Shown here one piece after another: positions 22,849 through 34,715 of a stretch of DNA of 64,000 nucleotides. The DNA comes from Tetrahymena thermophila SB210 (lineage: Eukaryota > Ciliophora > Oligohymenophorea > Hymenostomatida > Tetrahymenidae): NCBI RefSeq assembly GCF_000189635.1, contig NW_002476432.1, forward strand, positions 496,001 to 560,000. The letters run 5' to 3'. The position numbers were made by a program, and so were the translations under genes. Position 1 is the stretch's first letter; each line of letters starts with the position of its first letter. The notes beneath the pieces are model-generated. The model ran no database searches. It was not told the DNA's origin and saw nothing but the letters and a program-made list of their open reading frames with translations.

Positions 22849-25800
22849 TCAACAGCTTTCATTAATATAGCGATTAGCTTAATCATAATTTTTATTTTTA
22901 ATATTCTAAATATATTCCATAGTTTTTTAGTGGATATTAGTAGCCTATTTTATATCATTTTCAATATTTTAATACAAATCATTTTCTTTTTTATTTCTTA
23001 TTTCATTAAGATTATCATAAAGAGATTTATTATTTTGATTATTTTTCCATTATTAAATTTAATTTATATTTAACCCAAAATCTTTTATTAAATCTTATTG
23101 ATTTAAGATTAAATAGTATTATCCTTGTTAACCTTGCCTTGCAGTTCTTCCTTTGATTTAGATTTCTTCTGTTTTGTTATCTGAAAGAAATGTTTAGATT
23201 ACTACTACACCACCTGATTCATTTACCATAGGATCTAATGAAATGAAATCTGTTCCTCTTCCATACTCTCTCACAAAAAGTCCTATTTGACCTGACTTAG
23301 TCACTCTTAGAACTTAAAAATTAAAATCTTCACTACTATCATGATCAGTGAAAACTAAATAGTTTTCTTTAGGGAGGTATAAATAATTGCTTTTATGATA
23401 TTATATTAAAGATTCACTATCTTTAAAGAATATAAGCACAGATTATTTTTTTGTAATTGCTGAATAAGAAATCTGCTAAATTTACAAATATTGGTTTTAT
23501 AAATCTGTTTCTACTTTTACCATATCTCCTTTTCTAAAATCTAGCTTAGAATCTCCAAACATAGAAGGGATATATATCTCTTTTGAGAATTTATACTTTT
23601 TGAGAGACTATTTCATTTGATAATTTAAAGATTGAAGGGTACCTGTTACTCCTAAAATAGCTGAATAGCTATCTGGTAATAGTGCATAAGAAATTTATCC
23701 GCACCCTAAATTTAATGAAATTTATTTTTAAAGTGTTTAATCATCTATATTTCCTTTGGAATTTTCAAGAAAATATGCAAAAAGAGTTTAGTAATCACAA
23801 TTAGCACCGAAATAAATTGTTGAATCATTTTATCTATACCCAATTTTATTATCTCTCACTACATAACTTTTAATTTATTTTTGATGGTTTACTTTATTCA
23901 CATCGTAAGCAAGTTATATAATATGTCTTTAGAAGAGTTATTCATATTTTGGAAATTTGTTGATTAATTCTTTATAGTTACTACTTTATTCAATATTCCT
24001 AATAATCTTTGATTCTGACTATCCTCTCTAATTCCAAATTTCTGTAATAATATTTTTTATTTCTTAAGTCTCAAAATATACTAAGGGATTGTAAGTTTTT
24101 CCATAATAATCTAGATTGAAAAAGATATCTACTTCATCAATTAACAAGATTTTACAATTTTTAGTATTTTTTATTAAGTTTTTGTGATCATTTTACATGC
24201 TTTAATTTACTATATTTAAGGTAGTTTACCTAACATTTAAATAATTATCTATGTACTTTTCTGCTTAATAGTTTAAAGTTCCATATTTGATTTTTTCAGA
24301 AACTCCAAAGAAGCTAAAGAGCTTACGAAAGTCTTAATTATCTCTCTATGAAAGGTAGGAACTATAGCAAACTACATCAACCTCACAACCTAATAAAGCA
24401 AGCATTAAAGAACAAAATCCTAATGTGATTGATTTTCCTTCACCAGTCAAAATCTCAATCAACTAATTTTTAAATTACATTTAGTTTTCAATAGAAAAGA
24501 ATTTCCTAACACCTTACCAAAATCCAGTTACTCTATGAATTCCTAAAAGCATTATAATGCTAATTATTTGAGTATGGTTTGGTTTTTTAAAGATATCTTT
24601 TTTGCCTTACTTTTATTCTCCACTTTCAATTAGAGTCCAGAATGCACAAATTTGAGCAAGCAAATTTAGAACTTCATTTTTATCCTCCTTTCTTTTTATT
24701 TAAATAGATAATATTTTTACTTTCTTTACAATTTTTTCCCACTTATTCTTATTGTATTTATATTTCTGAATTGTTTCTTCATATTTTTTTAAGTAAATAT
24801 CATAATACTGTTTTAGCTATTCCTTTAATTAATCACTTAAATTTTATTTGATACCTCCTCTTTTGCAGTATTGCAATTTCTCAAGAATGTAATTGATGTC
24901 ATGTTTTCCTACTAATTCGTTAAATGTATCAATCTTAAAAGACTAATAAAATATAGGTATATTGTTCAAAATATGAGCCCCTGAAGCATCTTGTTTGAGA
25001 ATATTACCTAATTTAAAAATTACTTCTTCTCCCATAGCTTTCTTTATGATTTCAGCTGCTTCAAATAACTTTTTATTGGCAATTTAACCAAACTTACACA
25101 CTTATTCAGAAATTTGTTGTATGCTAATTAAAAATTAGCTAATTTCATTTAGGTTTTATTAATTGGTAAAAGTCCTATTATAAAGTTAAGATATTTCTTG
25201 ATCTAATTTATTAGTAAGCTCATTTAAAATTATTTGGATTTAAGGTTCATAAGGATATTGATCTATTATCTTCAAATGTTCATCTGCTTAATAAATTTTA
25301 TTCATCAAATCATACATTTTTAAATCATAAGTAAAACTAGCTCTCACTATATCTAATGCTTCTCTAGTTATTTGATTAACCTTTTACTAGATTATTTTAA
25401 ACATCGAACTAATATCAATGAATTCTGTATTAAATTCTTAATTTATTTAAGAAAATTTCCTTATTTTAAAAATTATCTCTTTAACTTATTAGAAATCACA
25501 ATTTTCCAATGCAGCAGTAAAAGCTTACTCTTAGCAATTAAAATTTTCTTTTATAACAAGTAGCATTTAATCGTGGTTCAAAATCTCAAGACCAATTTAT
25601 TTTATTTGTTTAAGCTCGTCAGATAAATCAAACAATTAAGGTTAATACTGTAGGATTTAGTGTAGAGCATTGAATTTTTTCAAATTTTTATTTAAAGTTT
25701 AATCTACTTACATACTCTCCTTCATTAATTGTTGAGCCTAATATAATTATTATAGTCCTTCGATTACTTTAACTAAAATACTTTTAAAATATTATTATAA

Positions 25801-28800
25801 ATTCGATAACTCTGCTTTTTAAACTGTCTCTTCTTGAATTATTTTAAAGAATGAGTGATGTTTAAATAGATTATATAAATTTTATTATGTAAACGAATGA
25901 TCACTAATAATCAGAACATTCTCACATATCTCAAATAACTTTCTTGATTATGTAAATATATGACTAGAAAGTTAATTAATTAGTGTTTTATGTTACCCTT
26001 CTTCATTTACAAAGTTTTTTATTATTACCAAGAAGCTTGAAGCAGCTAAAAAATTATTCTAGAAGCTAGAAATTTCTATATAGGGGAACTGCTCTTTAAT
26101 TAAATTGACAGCTTAAGAAATTACATTTTCAATTTTTTTGATTAATTTATGGAAAAACTGCTCATCTACTTACTTAATTTTTTGTAGCTGTTCAATAGCC
26201 ATATCATGTTACTTTTTAACCAATAAATTTTAAATTTCTTATAAACTCTTATTAAGTTCGTTTTTTATCTCTTGTTCAATTTAAAATATACTAGCTTAAA
26301 AATCGCAATTTTTCAATTATTCAATATTTTCTGCTTTCTAAACAAAATCTTTAATGATTTTTAACTCAATACTAAAAAAATTATCTTAATTTTTTATTTT
26401 TTCTCTAATGCTCAATTCATAGTTTTTAAATACTGACTTAACCATTTCTATTGTATTTAATATCTCTTTTTAAATTGTCTGTGAATAATTTGAAAGGCAC
26501 TTCTAAGTTTAAGCTTCATTTAGTCCTTAAAGCAAATTTAAAAGATACTAAAACTCTCCTGAATTATCTGAATTATGAAGACTTAAAATAATCTTTGGAA
26601 TTTCCTCTTTTATTTAGTTAATTTCTTAGATAAAAATATCCCAATCCTTTTATTAGAAAATGTTTCTAAATTTATTCAAATAATTAAAAGATTGCATTAA
26701 TTATCTGTATTGCTATTACATTTCTAAGAATTTTAGTTGTTTTATTTAACTGAAAATCATTTATTTTTAAGAATCCACGTAATTTTACCTGAAACTATTT
26801 AGTTCATTTTATGAGTTTTAGTAAAGCTCAATCTTATATTTCTCCAGTACACTTAATATTTATGATAAATTTTAGAGATTTTTTTAAAAATTTTGATAGA
26901 AATCTTCATTTTTTTAAAAATTAATATAAATCTTTACTTGTTATATTTCATAAAAAAGCTTATTATATATTTTTTAAAATGCTTTATCTAAAGCTTATTT
27001 ATCAGTATCGCTTTAAAGCTGATTCAATAAAAATATTTCTGAATCTAGGCTCTAAAAATCTTCATTTTTTATCAAATTTTCAAGTTTCTTAAATTTTTCC
27101 TAAATAGTCTCTTTTGGTGTAGGTAAACTTTCAAAATGCCTCTATAAAAAATTAAATTCATTCATGCTTTAGATAAATTTTTGAATTCCATCATAGCTCT
27201 CTTAAATCTGTTCAAGATTCTACATTTTTTATTTTTTAGAAGTGTAATCAAATACCATCTCATCATACACTTTTTAAATCAAAGTAGTAAGTTATTCAAA
27301 AGAGAATCCCTTTAAACATGATTAAATATGTAGGTATTCTTTTGATATTAATTTAGCTTGTTTAACAAAATTATTATAAATTGTGAAATCTTTCACAATT
27401 GTATAAGATTATGCTTTTGTTAAATTCTCAATTTATTTGAAATTTTCCTCGAAATATTTCAATATTAGACATTTGATATCATTTAGCGAAGAAGTAGAAT
27501 CTCTCTTAGCATCAGCAATCTTGCCTAAAGTCTGAATGTTTTACAAAAGCAATATATTTTAATTTAATCTTTCCCAGCAATCGCTATTAAATATATGATC
27601 TACTCTTTAAATACTACTGATAAATTCGTTTATTTGTTTGTTCAACTCTTATACTTTTTTCTTCACTAAATCTATGCACATATCATATTGTTCTTAGTAT
27701 TTTTCATTCCTATTTTTAAATACAGTAAAACAGCTCATACTCTATAGAAATTATCTTACTTATTAGAATTTATCATTTTTAATCAAATTAAAAATACTCT
27801 ACTTGCAAATCTCAAAGTATTTATTGAGCTTTTCAAAGAGCTTTTATATGCTATTTTATGTAAATTTTGTTTAAAAATAATCATCTGTCCAAAGCATATA
27901 AGTAAGAAAATTGTAAGTCTTCAACAGTTTATCAAAATCAATTTATTAGCTTTTTACTAATTCATCATTTGATTTTATTGAATTATTAATATCATCATCT
28001 TTTTCTTCTTCACTAGACTCCTCTTCTTTAATATCCTATAAATATTTGTTCAATATTTTTTTAGCTTTACTCGCCTTTTTTTTAATTTTTTACTTAATTT
28101 CATCTTTTATTTATCTATATTCTTCAGCAGTTTAGCCTTAAATCAAATCGTCTTGATTTCTGATTTCATCTATTATTTTTAAGATATTTTGTAGCTAGTA
28201 CAAATGAAAACTGTCTTATGAATTTTCTTTGATGAGACTAAAAACTTGTTAATTAAATTCTTTTAAATATAAAAGAGCTTAATTATATAAAATCTCGCAG
28301 TCTGGAATATATTCAGAATATTTGCTATTCTGGTTTTATATTTTCAGTATGTTAATTTCAAAATCTGGCATGCACTCAATTTAAGGACTAAAAACAATCT
28401 AATTGTCATCTAAAGAGGGTTATTTCTAAATTTCTTTATTAATATTGTTAATTATTCTCTTTAGATTTGATAATAACTCATTATTTTCTTTCAGATGTAT
28501 TTGAACTATACTGTAAAAATTTTCATCTTTCTTTAAAATAAATGCTCTGAGAAATTCTTCAATTAATTTAATAGAGCCAATTTTCTAAGTTATATTGGCT
28601 AAGTTGTCTTTGATTGAGTTAACCTCTAATTATTTTGTCCTTTAAAAAAATTTTGTAGACAATAGTTTCAAGTCTTCTATTTCCATAATGTGTTTATACC
28701 TTATGTTTTTTTAAGTTTTATCAAATATTTATTAACATAAAGAAGTTTAATCTGAAAAATCTTTTAACTTTTATAGATTATTCTTAACATTTTCGATATT

Positions 28801-30057
28801 TTAAGGGAAATCTTTTATTATCCTTTAACTCATCTAAAAGCAAACTTCATCAATATCTTATTTGAATTGAATTTCGCTAGTTTTAAATTGGCCTTCTTCA
28901 AAAACAACACCTTTAAATTCATCAATTATTTTTAAATGTTAAATAATTTCAAGTATTTCTTTAATATTTTAACAGGAAAACATGATGCTTTTTTCAGAAG
29001 CTTCATAAAAAGTGTTAAATGCCAAGTTTTTTTATTTTTCAAAGATTCTTGCAATTTCATTCAATAAATCTTGATATTAATTTAATAAGTATTCATAGCT
29101 TGTGTAGTCACATATTTATTTGTATTCAACCATTTTTTCCATTATTTCCCTGTAAAATCCCTTCTATTAAAATTTTGTTACTATATTGCTAGTTTCCTTT
29201 GCGTAAAATAATAACCTTTAATTTGCATTTCCTGAAACACTAAAGCAGAATTCTTCAGAAGGATTAATGAAAGATTAATGGTTAAGGATTTATTAAAGTA
29301 ATATTTTGTGATTTCCATCAACAGGATTTACTATTACATAATTATTTGGTTTAAGTTAATTTAATATAGCTTTCAAAAAGCTTATTATCATTTATGATTT
29401 AATATCATTTTCATTTTTGAAATTCTCAAGAAATTCTAAAATTTCCTTAACAATATCATTAACTTTTTTTTCTTTAGGAACCATAGTAAATAAAAAAATT
29501 ATCTTTTCAGATTACTCTTTTTCAGGATTTTTAAGAATTCTAGTTAAAAGGTTAAATACCTCTTAAAATAATGCTCCTCTTTGAGCAACTAATTCATGAT
29601 AGCTTATTAAGACAACTAATTTCATGCTATTGCAATTCAACATAAATTAATTTAAAGAAAATGCATTAGCAATTTCAATTTCAGTGCCACGATTATCAAA
29701 AAATCCAGGAGAATCACACAAAAAATAATTTCCATATAAATGAGCTGCTTACAGTGTTGAAGTCTGTGACTATTTAGAGTGTCCAATTTAAAATATTCCT
29801 TTTGAATTAAAAACTTCAGTTTCAGTTTAATAGGTTTGACCATAGACTTCTTTACTTATTTTAATAAGTTCAGTATACATTTCTTAACCTAAAAGATAGT
29901 TAGCAGTAGTACTCTTTCCGCTTCCAGTTGGTCCTGCTAATAAGATTATATCCTTATCCCTTAATTAGATTTAGTCTTTTTGGCATTCTTAGAATAATAA
30001 TATCAATTTTTTGACATCTAAATTATATTCTCTAACAACTGTTTCAGACTGATTCAT
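22849..30057 (-). CDS. GTPase-SecA fusion: N-terminal GTPase, helical middle, C-terminal SecA-like motor (2402 aa)
   Basis: ATG 30057 and TGA 22849 are in one frame, and five motifs checked along the gene lie in that frame, so it appears intronless. Residues 1-~400 are a P-loop GTPase (GPTGSGKST 42-50; DSPGFFDNRG from Asp115; FTMVPK instead of NKxD). Residues ~450-1780 are long helices. The C-terminal ~600 residues match the SecA motor: LLGIHRVTGFW, then LTGEGKSI (Lys1875), ALLGCEVDVV, SSYLSQRD, KYGT, ILLIDEVD (1974-1977), YGRGTD, and GRTARQG at 2303-2309, which corresponds to motif VI (GRAGRQG) of SecA. There is no signal or transit peptide and no membrane segment, so it should be cytosolic. 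In bacteria and plastids SecA pushes proteins through SecY; here the substrate is unknown. An isolated minus-strand gene, convergent with the related GTPase at 17305. Confidence 0.9.
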
Positions 30058-31130
30058 TAATATACAAATACAAGTATTTTCTTTTTAGAATTAAATTTAT
30101 TGTTATGTATTAATTTTTTATAAAAGTATATTGTTTAAATTAATCGGTATATAAATTCACAAATACAAAAACGCTAAATCAAAAAGATAAAAGAAAGAGT
30201 GATAAAAGAGTTTTTAAATATAAAAACTTTATAGATTTTAAAAAATAAGCAACATAACTTTATTATTCCTTTATCCTAAAAAGAAAGGGTTTAGATTATA
30301 AAATATTAGTATTGTTAATAAATCAATTATTTATTAATTTATAAAAATTAAGCACTCAAATATTTAGATTACTTTTTAGAATCATATAATTTCATTGTAT
30401 TTATTTAAATCATTTAGTTACATATGTATTCTATATGAATACCTGAATTATATTTTCGAAAATAATTAATTGATGATTTAGTTATGTTTTGGTATTGATT
30501 ATCTAAATAATTATAATAAAAGTGTTTTTTTATTAATCTTAAATATTCTAAATGCTTTCTTTGTATTTTCGAAAATAATTAATTGATGATTAAGTTATGT
30601 TTTGTTATTGATTATCTAAATAAGTAAAAATAAAAGTGTTTTATTTAATTGTTTTTTATTAATCTTAAATATTCTAAATGCTTTCTTTGTATTTTCGAAA
30701 ATAATTAATTGATAGATTTTTAATTAAATTCCAGTATTCATTATTTAAAAAAATAAAAGTCTTTTACTTATTTTGGAAGATTTAATGTTTCCAAATGATC
30801 ATATTTTTGAAAATAATTAATTCATGGATTTGATTAGGTATGAGCATTTTTTATCTAAAAAAATAAAAATGTTTTATTCAATTCTTTTTTTTTTGGTCGA
30901 TTTAAATAATTTAAAGTCTTAGTTTTTTAAAAAATTAAAGCACTTTTTTTACTAAAAAAAAAAATTTAATCTTAAACGGAAGTGCGTATCAGAATTACTT
31001 AATCTTTCTAACAAATTCATTAAATTAGACATTAATACGTACTAAAAATATAAGGTAAATTATATTGATTTTGAATATTTTATTTTTTAAATAGATGAAT
31101 CATATTATATATATATAACTTAAATGAGAT
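28774..31130 (-). repeat. Segment duplicated at 1-2130 (5' GTPase region and promoter)
   Basis: About 2.1-2.3 kb, covering the first ~430 codons of the GTPase-SecA gene and its upstream flank, is repeated in the same orientation at 1-2130. The coding parts align closely; the flanks are more diverged but recognisable (TGGTCGATTTAAA at 1921 and 30894). The duplicate continues beyond the left window edge, so its full size is unknown. Confidence 0.85.
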
Positions 31131-31347
31131 AGATGGTATCATAACTAAATATTCATTAAATTTTTAAGCTTTAATTTTATTTTTTAATAAATATAATGAA
31201 ATTATTATTGTATATTTTGAAATAATTGTTGAATAGGTTATCAATATATAATATATAAAATGCAAATATTGTTTTATGTAAACAGAAGCAGTTTAAAATA
31301 AACTGATGAGAAAAAATGGGTTTATTAATTAATAGTTTTAATATTTA
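30058..31347. other. Intergenic region with 113-126-bp direct repeats
   Basis: Upstream region of the GTPase-SecA gene and 3' flank of the gene ending at 31348. It includes four direct repeats (see the separate entry) and the block homologous to 1289-2130. No gene was seen. Confidence 0.6.
30451..30850. repeat. Direct repeats of ~113-126 bp in the upstream region
   Basis: The block TATTTTCGAAAATAATTAAT begins at 30451, 30564 and 30690, with a degenerate form (TATTTTTGAAAATAATTAAT) at 30802. Each is followed by a TTATGTT/ATTGATTATCTAAATAA segment and a run of TAAAAGTGTTTTAT. The corresponding place upstream of the other gene copy (about 1830-1905) has one unit only, so the array expanded after the large duplication. 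Each core contains the palindrome TTTTCGAAAA. Confidence 0.85.
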
Positions 31348-32559
31348 TCATTCTTAAATTTCAATATAATTTGATTCAAAAGATACATCTAGTTGATTGT
31401 CATCTTCAATTTCAATTACATCTTCATTTTTTATTTTAATTTCTTAGATTATATACCTTTTACTTTCTATTAAAATTTTTAGAGATTCTTAAATTAGCTT
31501 TTCGTACTCTGAGCTTGAGCTGTTACTAATTTTGGGCTTCTTCGATTTTTTTTATAGTTTATTTATTGGTTTTGATCTCATGGCTAGATTTGATGGTTTT
31601 TCTTCTAGTTCTTATTTAGTTTAATTTTTAATTGTAAGATTATTTTACATTATATGTTACTTTCTAACTTTAGCAGATTCTTCTGATTGGATGTTTTGGT
31701 TATGTAAGTTAGTTTCTGTAGTATCATTCTTTTCCTTTAGCATTTTTGCTAGTTATTTCCATTAGATTTTCCTAGGTTATCCATCTTTTTTCAGAGATTT
31801 GCTATAATAGAGTGTATTATTTAGTTAATTTTATTTATTTAACTCAGCTTCTTGCTTAATTTCTTAGCTATTTTCATTTTATGAGATATGCTCAATTTAA
31901 ATATCAGTTTTATGGTTATCAATTTATTCTTCATTTTCTTGGCTATTTACAGGATCTTCTTTAATTTAATTATTTTTATTTTATTATGGGTTAATTATTT
32001 AAGTATTCGTGTTTTATTCTTTAGTCATTTTTATTAGCTTTTTCCAGTGAATTTTCTTTGGTTATCCATTTTTTTTTAAAGACTGTTAATTTATTTAATT
32101 TTCGCATACAACATTTGAATTTACTTCTTCAGCTTTATTAATTGATTATTCATTTTAGTTGTTTATTAATTTATTTGATTAACTTATCTAATCTTCGCTA
32201 TTAAGTAGATTTTCTTATGTTTTTAAATTTTTAGAAATTTCAACACCCTAAATTACTTGTTTGTCTTCTTTAAATTCCTCTTCTTAAATTTAAGATTTTT
32301 GTTAATTATCAATTTAATTTAAACCTTAATCTGATTTATGTTCAATATTTTCTGTTTAAATTTAAGTTTATTTGAAATTTATAATCTTATTATTTTTTTT
32401 AGATCTTGTTCTTCTTTTTCTTAGTGTAAATTCCTCTTAGCTTTAAGATTAACTTTATTCATTTTAATCATCTTCTATTTCTTTGTTTTCTTCTTCTATT
32501 TTTTCAACTTTATATTCAATCTAAGTATTTTAATTTTATTCCTATTCTAATTCATTTGC
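31348..32559 (-). CDS. Basic/acidic nuclear-type protein, 3' part (possibly the 3' exon of the gene upstream)
   Basis: An open frame of 404 codons ends at TGA 31350-31348. Its left border at 32559 looks like a splice acceptor (AATTAAAAG), and there is no Met in frame before it. The product is highly charged, rich in Glu, Gln, Asn and Lys. A basic segment, SLKKNGQPKKIHWKKLIKM, recurs about 90 residues later as SLKKDGQPRKIQWKQLAKM. A RKRRTRSKK cluster could be a nuclear localisation signal, and a Ser-rich tail SNSSSSEYEK is present. Two readings are possible. It may be the last exon of the gene at 32737-34715, via an intron 32859-32560 whose phases agree, or a separate gene with an unidentified first exon. 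I prefer one gene. Confidence 0.6.
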
Positions 32560-32736
32560 CTTTTAATTAAAAAAATTAATTAAAAAAAATTTAATCTCAA
32601 ATCAATAAAATTAATCATTTATTTTTTATTATTTTTGTTTTTTAGATTAATTTTGATACTTCTAAAAATGATTTAATTATTCTAATTAAAAAATAAATTG
32701 ATTAACTTTGTGTGATATGCTAAAAAATGTTTTTAT

Positions 32737-34715
32737 TCAATTTGAATTAATTAATGATTAGATTTGATATTATTAAGAAGATTTAATTATTCTTTATTAA
32801 GAAATAAATAAATCTTAAAAATAAGATATTGGGTGAATTTTAGCTCTTTTGTTTTCAACTGAAAATCGAATTTCTTTAGATTAAGAAAATACAAAATTGC
32901 TTTTGGATTATTAATTTATTAATGAAAAATTAGTATTTATATCTCTTTTCTCTGGTTTTAAATTAATTCTCAATTTTCAAACAGCTAATTTATTTAATTT
33001 TTGCAATTATTTTGTATCAAGAAATAAATGTATTTAAAGAGGTTTCTTACATTTTAACAATTCTCGTTCATTTTTTGGTCATCTTTTTGTTAAATAGAAC
33101 CATTTTCTGAAGGTTTTTATTATGAAATAGATGGTCTACTCTCTGCAATCGAAGAGTTTCTACGACGAGTAATATAGCTTCTTTGAGTGCTCTCAGGTAT
33201 AACAACTTCACTCTGTTCTGCCTTTATGTCTAATAGCTCTTTGTTTTTTCTTCTTTCTATTTTTTTTCTTCTCATTTTTCTTTCCTCATGAATTTTTTGT
33301 ACATCTTCAGGAGTTAAATTACCTTCAGTAATTAACTTTTTAATGCGATACTTTTGCTTATTTTAATCGCTGATTTTCTTCTTTTTCTATTCAATACAGA
33401 TCTTTCTTTTTCTTCTTGCAAAAATAGATATTTTTTCTCTGCTATCAATTCTGTTTATATGGCTCATATCTAAAAATTACTATACTTGTAATTCATATTC
33501 GTCCTTTAATTACTTGTAATCATTCACCACAGATACATCTTCTATGCTAATCTAACGGTCGCTCCATAAAACCTTGTAAAACTTATGATTTTTTTCATAT
33601 TTTTCACCTATTATTTGTATAATCCTTGGTTAATCACTATTTTATAAGTTATTCTAAGACATAATCTATCCATCTGCACTTTAAATTAAATTCTATAAAC
33701 CTCTATTTCTGTTATATAGATAACCTTCAGATCCTCTTGATTATTCTCCAAGAGAAATATCATAATTTTCCTTTTGAATATGATTTAAGGAGTTTGATGA
33801 ATTTACTTCAAGCTAATCCTTCTAAGAAACCTATTTTTATAAAATTGATATTATTCACTCTTAAAAACGCACAAACTTTTGTTTAAACAAAAATAGATCA
33901 ATGGCTTTGTCTAATTATTATCTTTTATTTAATTAGCTTGTGAATTATAGATGGAAAAAAAGGAAAAAATTTAAGTTCTAAATAAAATTGATTCCTGTTT
34001 AAAATTATCTATCATCATAATTCACTCGCTCTAAATTATTAAATTGTAAAAAAATGATATCAGTATTTATATTTACTAGTCTTCTTAAGGGATATGCGTT
34101 AATATTAGGAAAATCTATTCCAAATTTATCTAGATTAGGAACACTAATAGCTTAGTTAACTAAACTTTAGAAATGGGGATTATTCAATTAATTTATAAGT
34201 TGATCATTGCTATCTAATTCTTCTGAAAGAATATCAGATAAATTTTCATCATCGTAATCACTGCTTTCTTCTTCTACTTTTTCCTATTTTGTATTATCTT
34301 CAAGTTCTTCTCTTTTGTCAAGCTAAATGTCTCCGTTTTCTTAGAAAATATCGTAAGACTCCTCTCTTTAGACTTGAATTTCTGGTAATTCTTTGAGTTA
34401 ATTATTGCTCATTTCTTTATTTATTATTGCTTGATTTAGACAAGGGAAAATATTTCTTAATTCCTAATTAATTTTTGATATGTATAGATCAATCAAGTAG
34501 TTAAAAAGCAACTCTAATAGCTGCTATTAAACTTCTATTTTATTAAAAGTTAATTCTTGATTTGATGAAAGATTTTAAAATGATCTTTTAATTTCTGATT
34601 ATTTTCTTTCAGAATTATTCTAATTATACTATATCCTACATCAGAATATAATCAAAAATTAATTTATATATTCCTCTATAATTTGTAAAGTTTACCTAAT
34701 AATCATTATATCCAT
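32737..34715 (-). CDS. Charged nuclear-type protein with a possible chromodomain-like segment, multi-exon
   Basis: Likely exons (minus strand): 34715-34696, 34635 to about 33860-33950, 33830-33051, and 32949-32737 (or to 32860 if spliced to 32559). The splice at 34695/34636 and that at 33050/32950 keep phase; the joint near 33850 is unresolved. The N-terminal half has an acidic stretch (EEESSDYDDENLSDILSEE). The middle contains RIIQIIGEKYEKNHKFYKVLWSDRQISIEDV, shown here as two parts: RIIQIIGEKYEKNHKF and YKVLWSDRQISIEDV. It has the hydrophobic spacing and Y-x-V-x-W core of a chromodomain, but the match is weak. A strongly basic region follows (ARRKRKICIEQKKKK, EERKMRRKKIERRKNK). It diverges from the SET-domain gene at 35744. 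Confidence 0.6.

Noticed and set aside
22843-23073. Plus-strand ORF encoding a very hydrophobic, multi-helix peptide
   Set aside because: It is the antisense of the C-terminal coding region of the GTPase-SecA gene, which reads as normal protein (DLYQNIENDIKQATNIHQK) to its TGA at 22849. Antisense of Lys/Asn-rich helices gives Phe/Ile-rich artefacts.
33860-33950. C-terminal continuation of the upstream exon to a TGA at 33855, as a separate gene end
   Set aside because: The last ~40 codons look like simple A+T sequence (Phe/Leu/Gln only), and the downstream block has no start, so this part is more likely intron.
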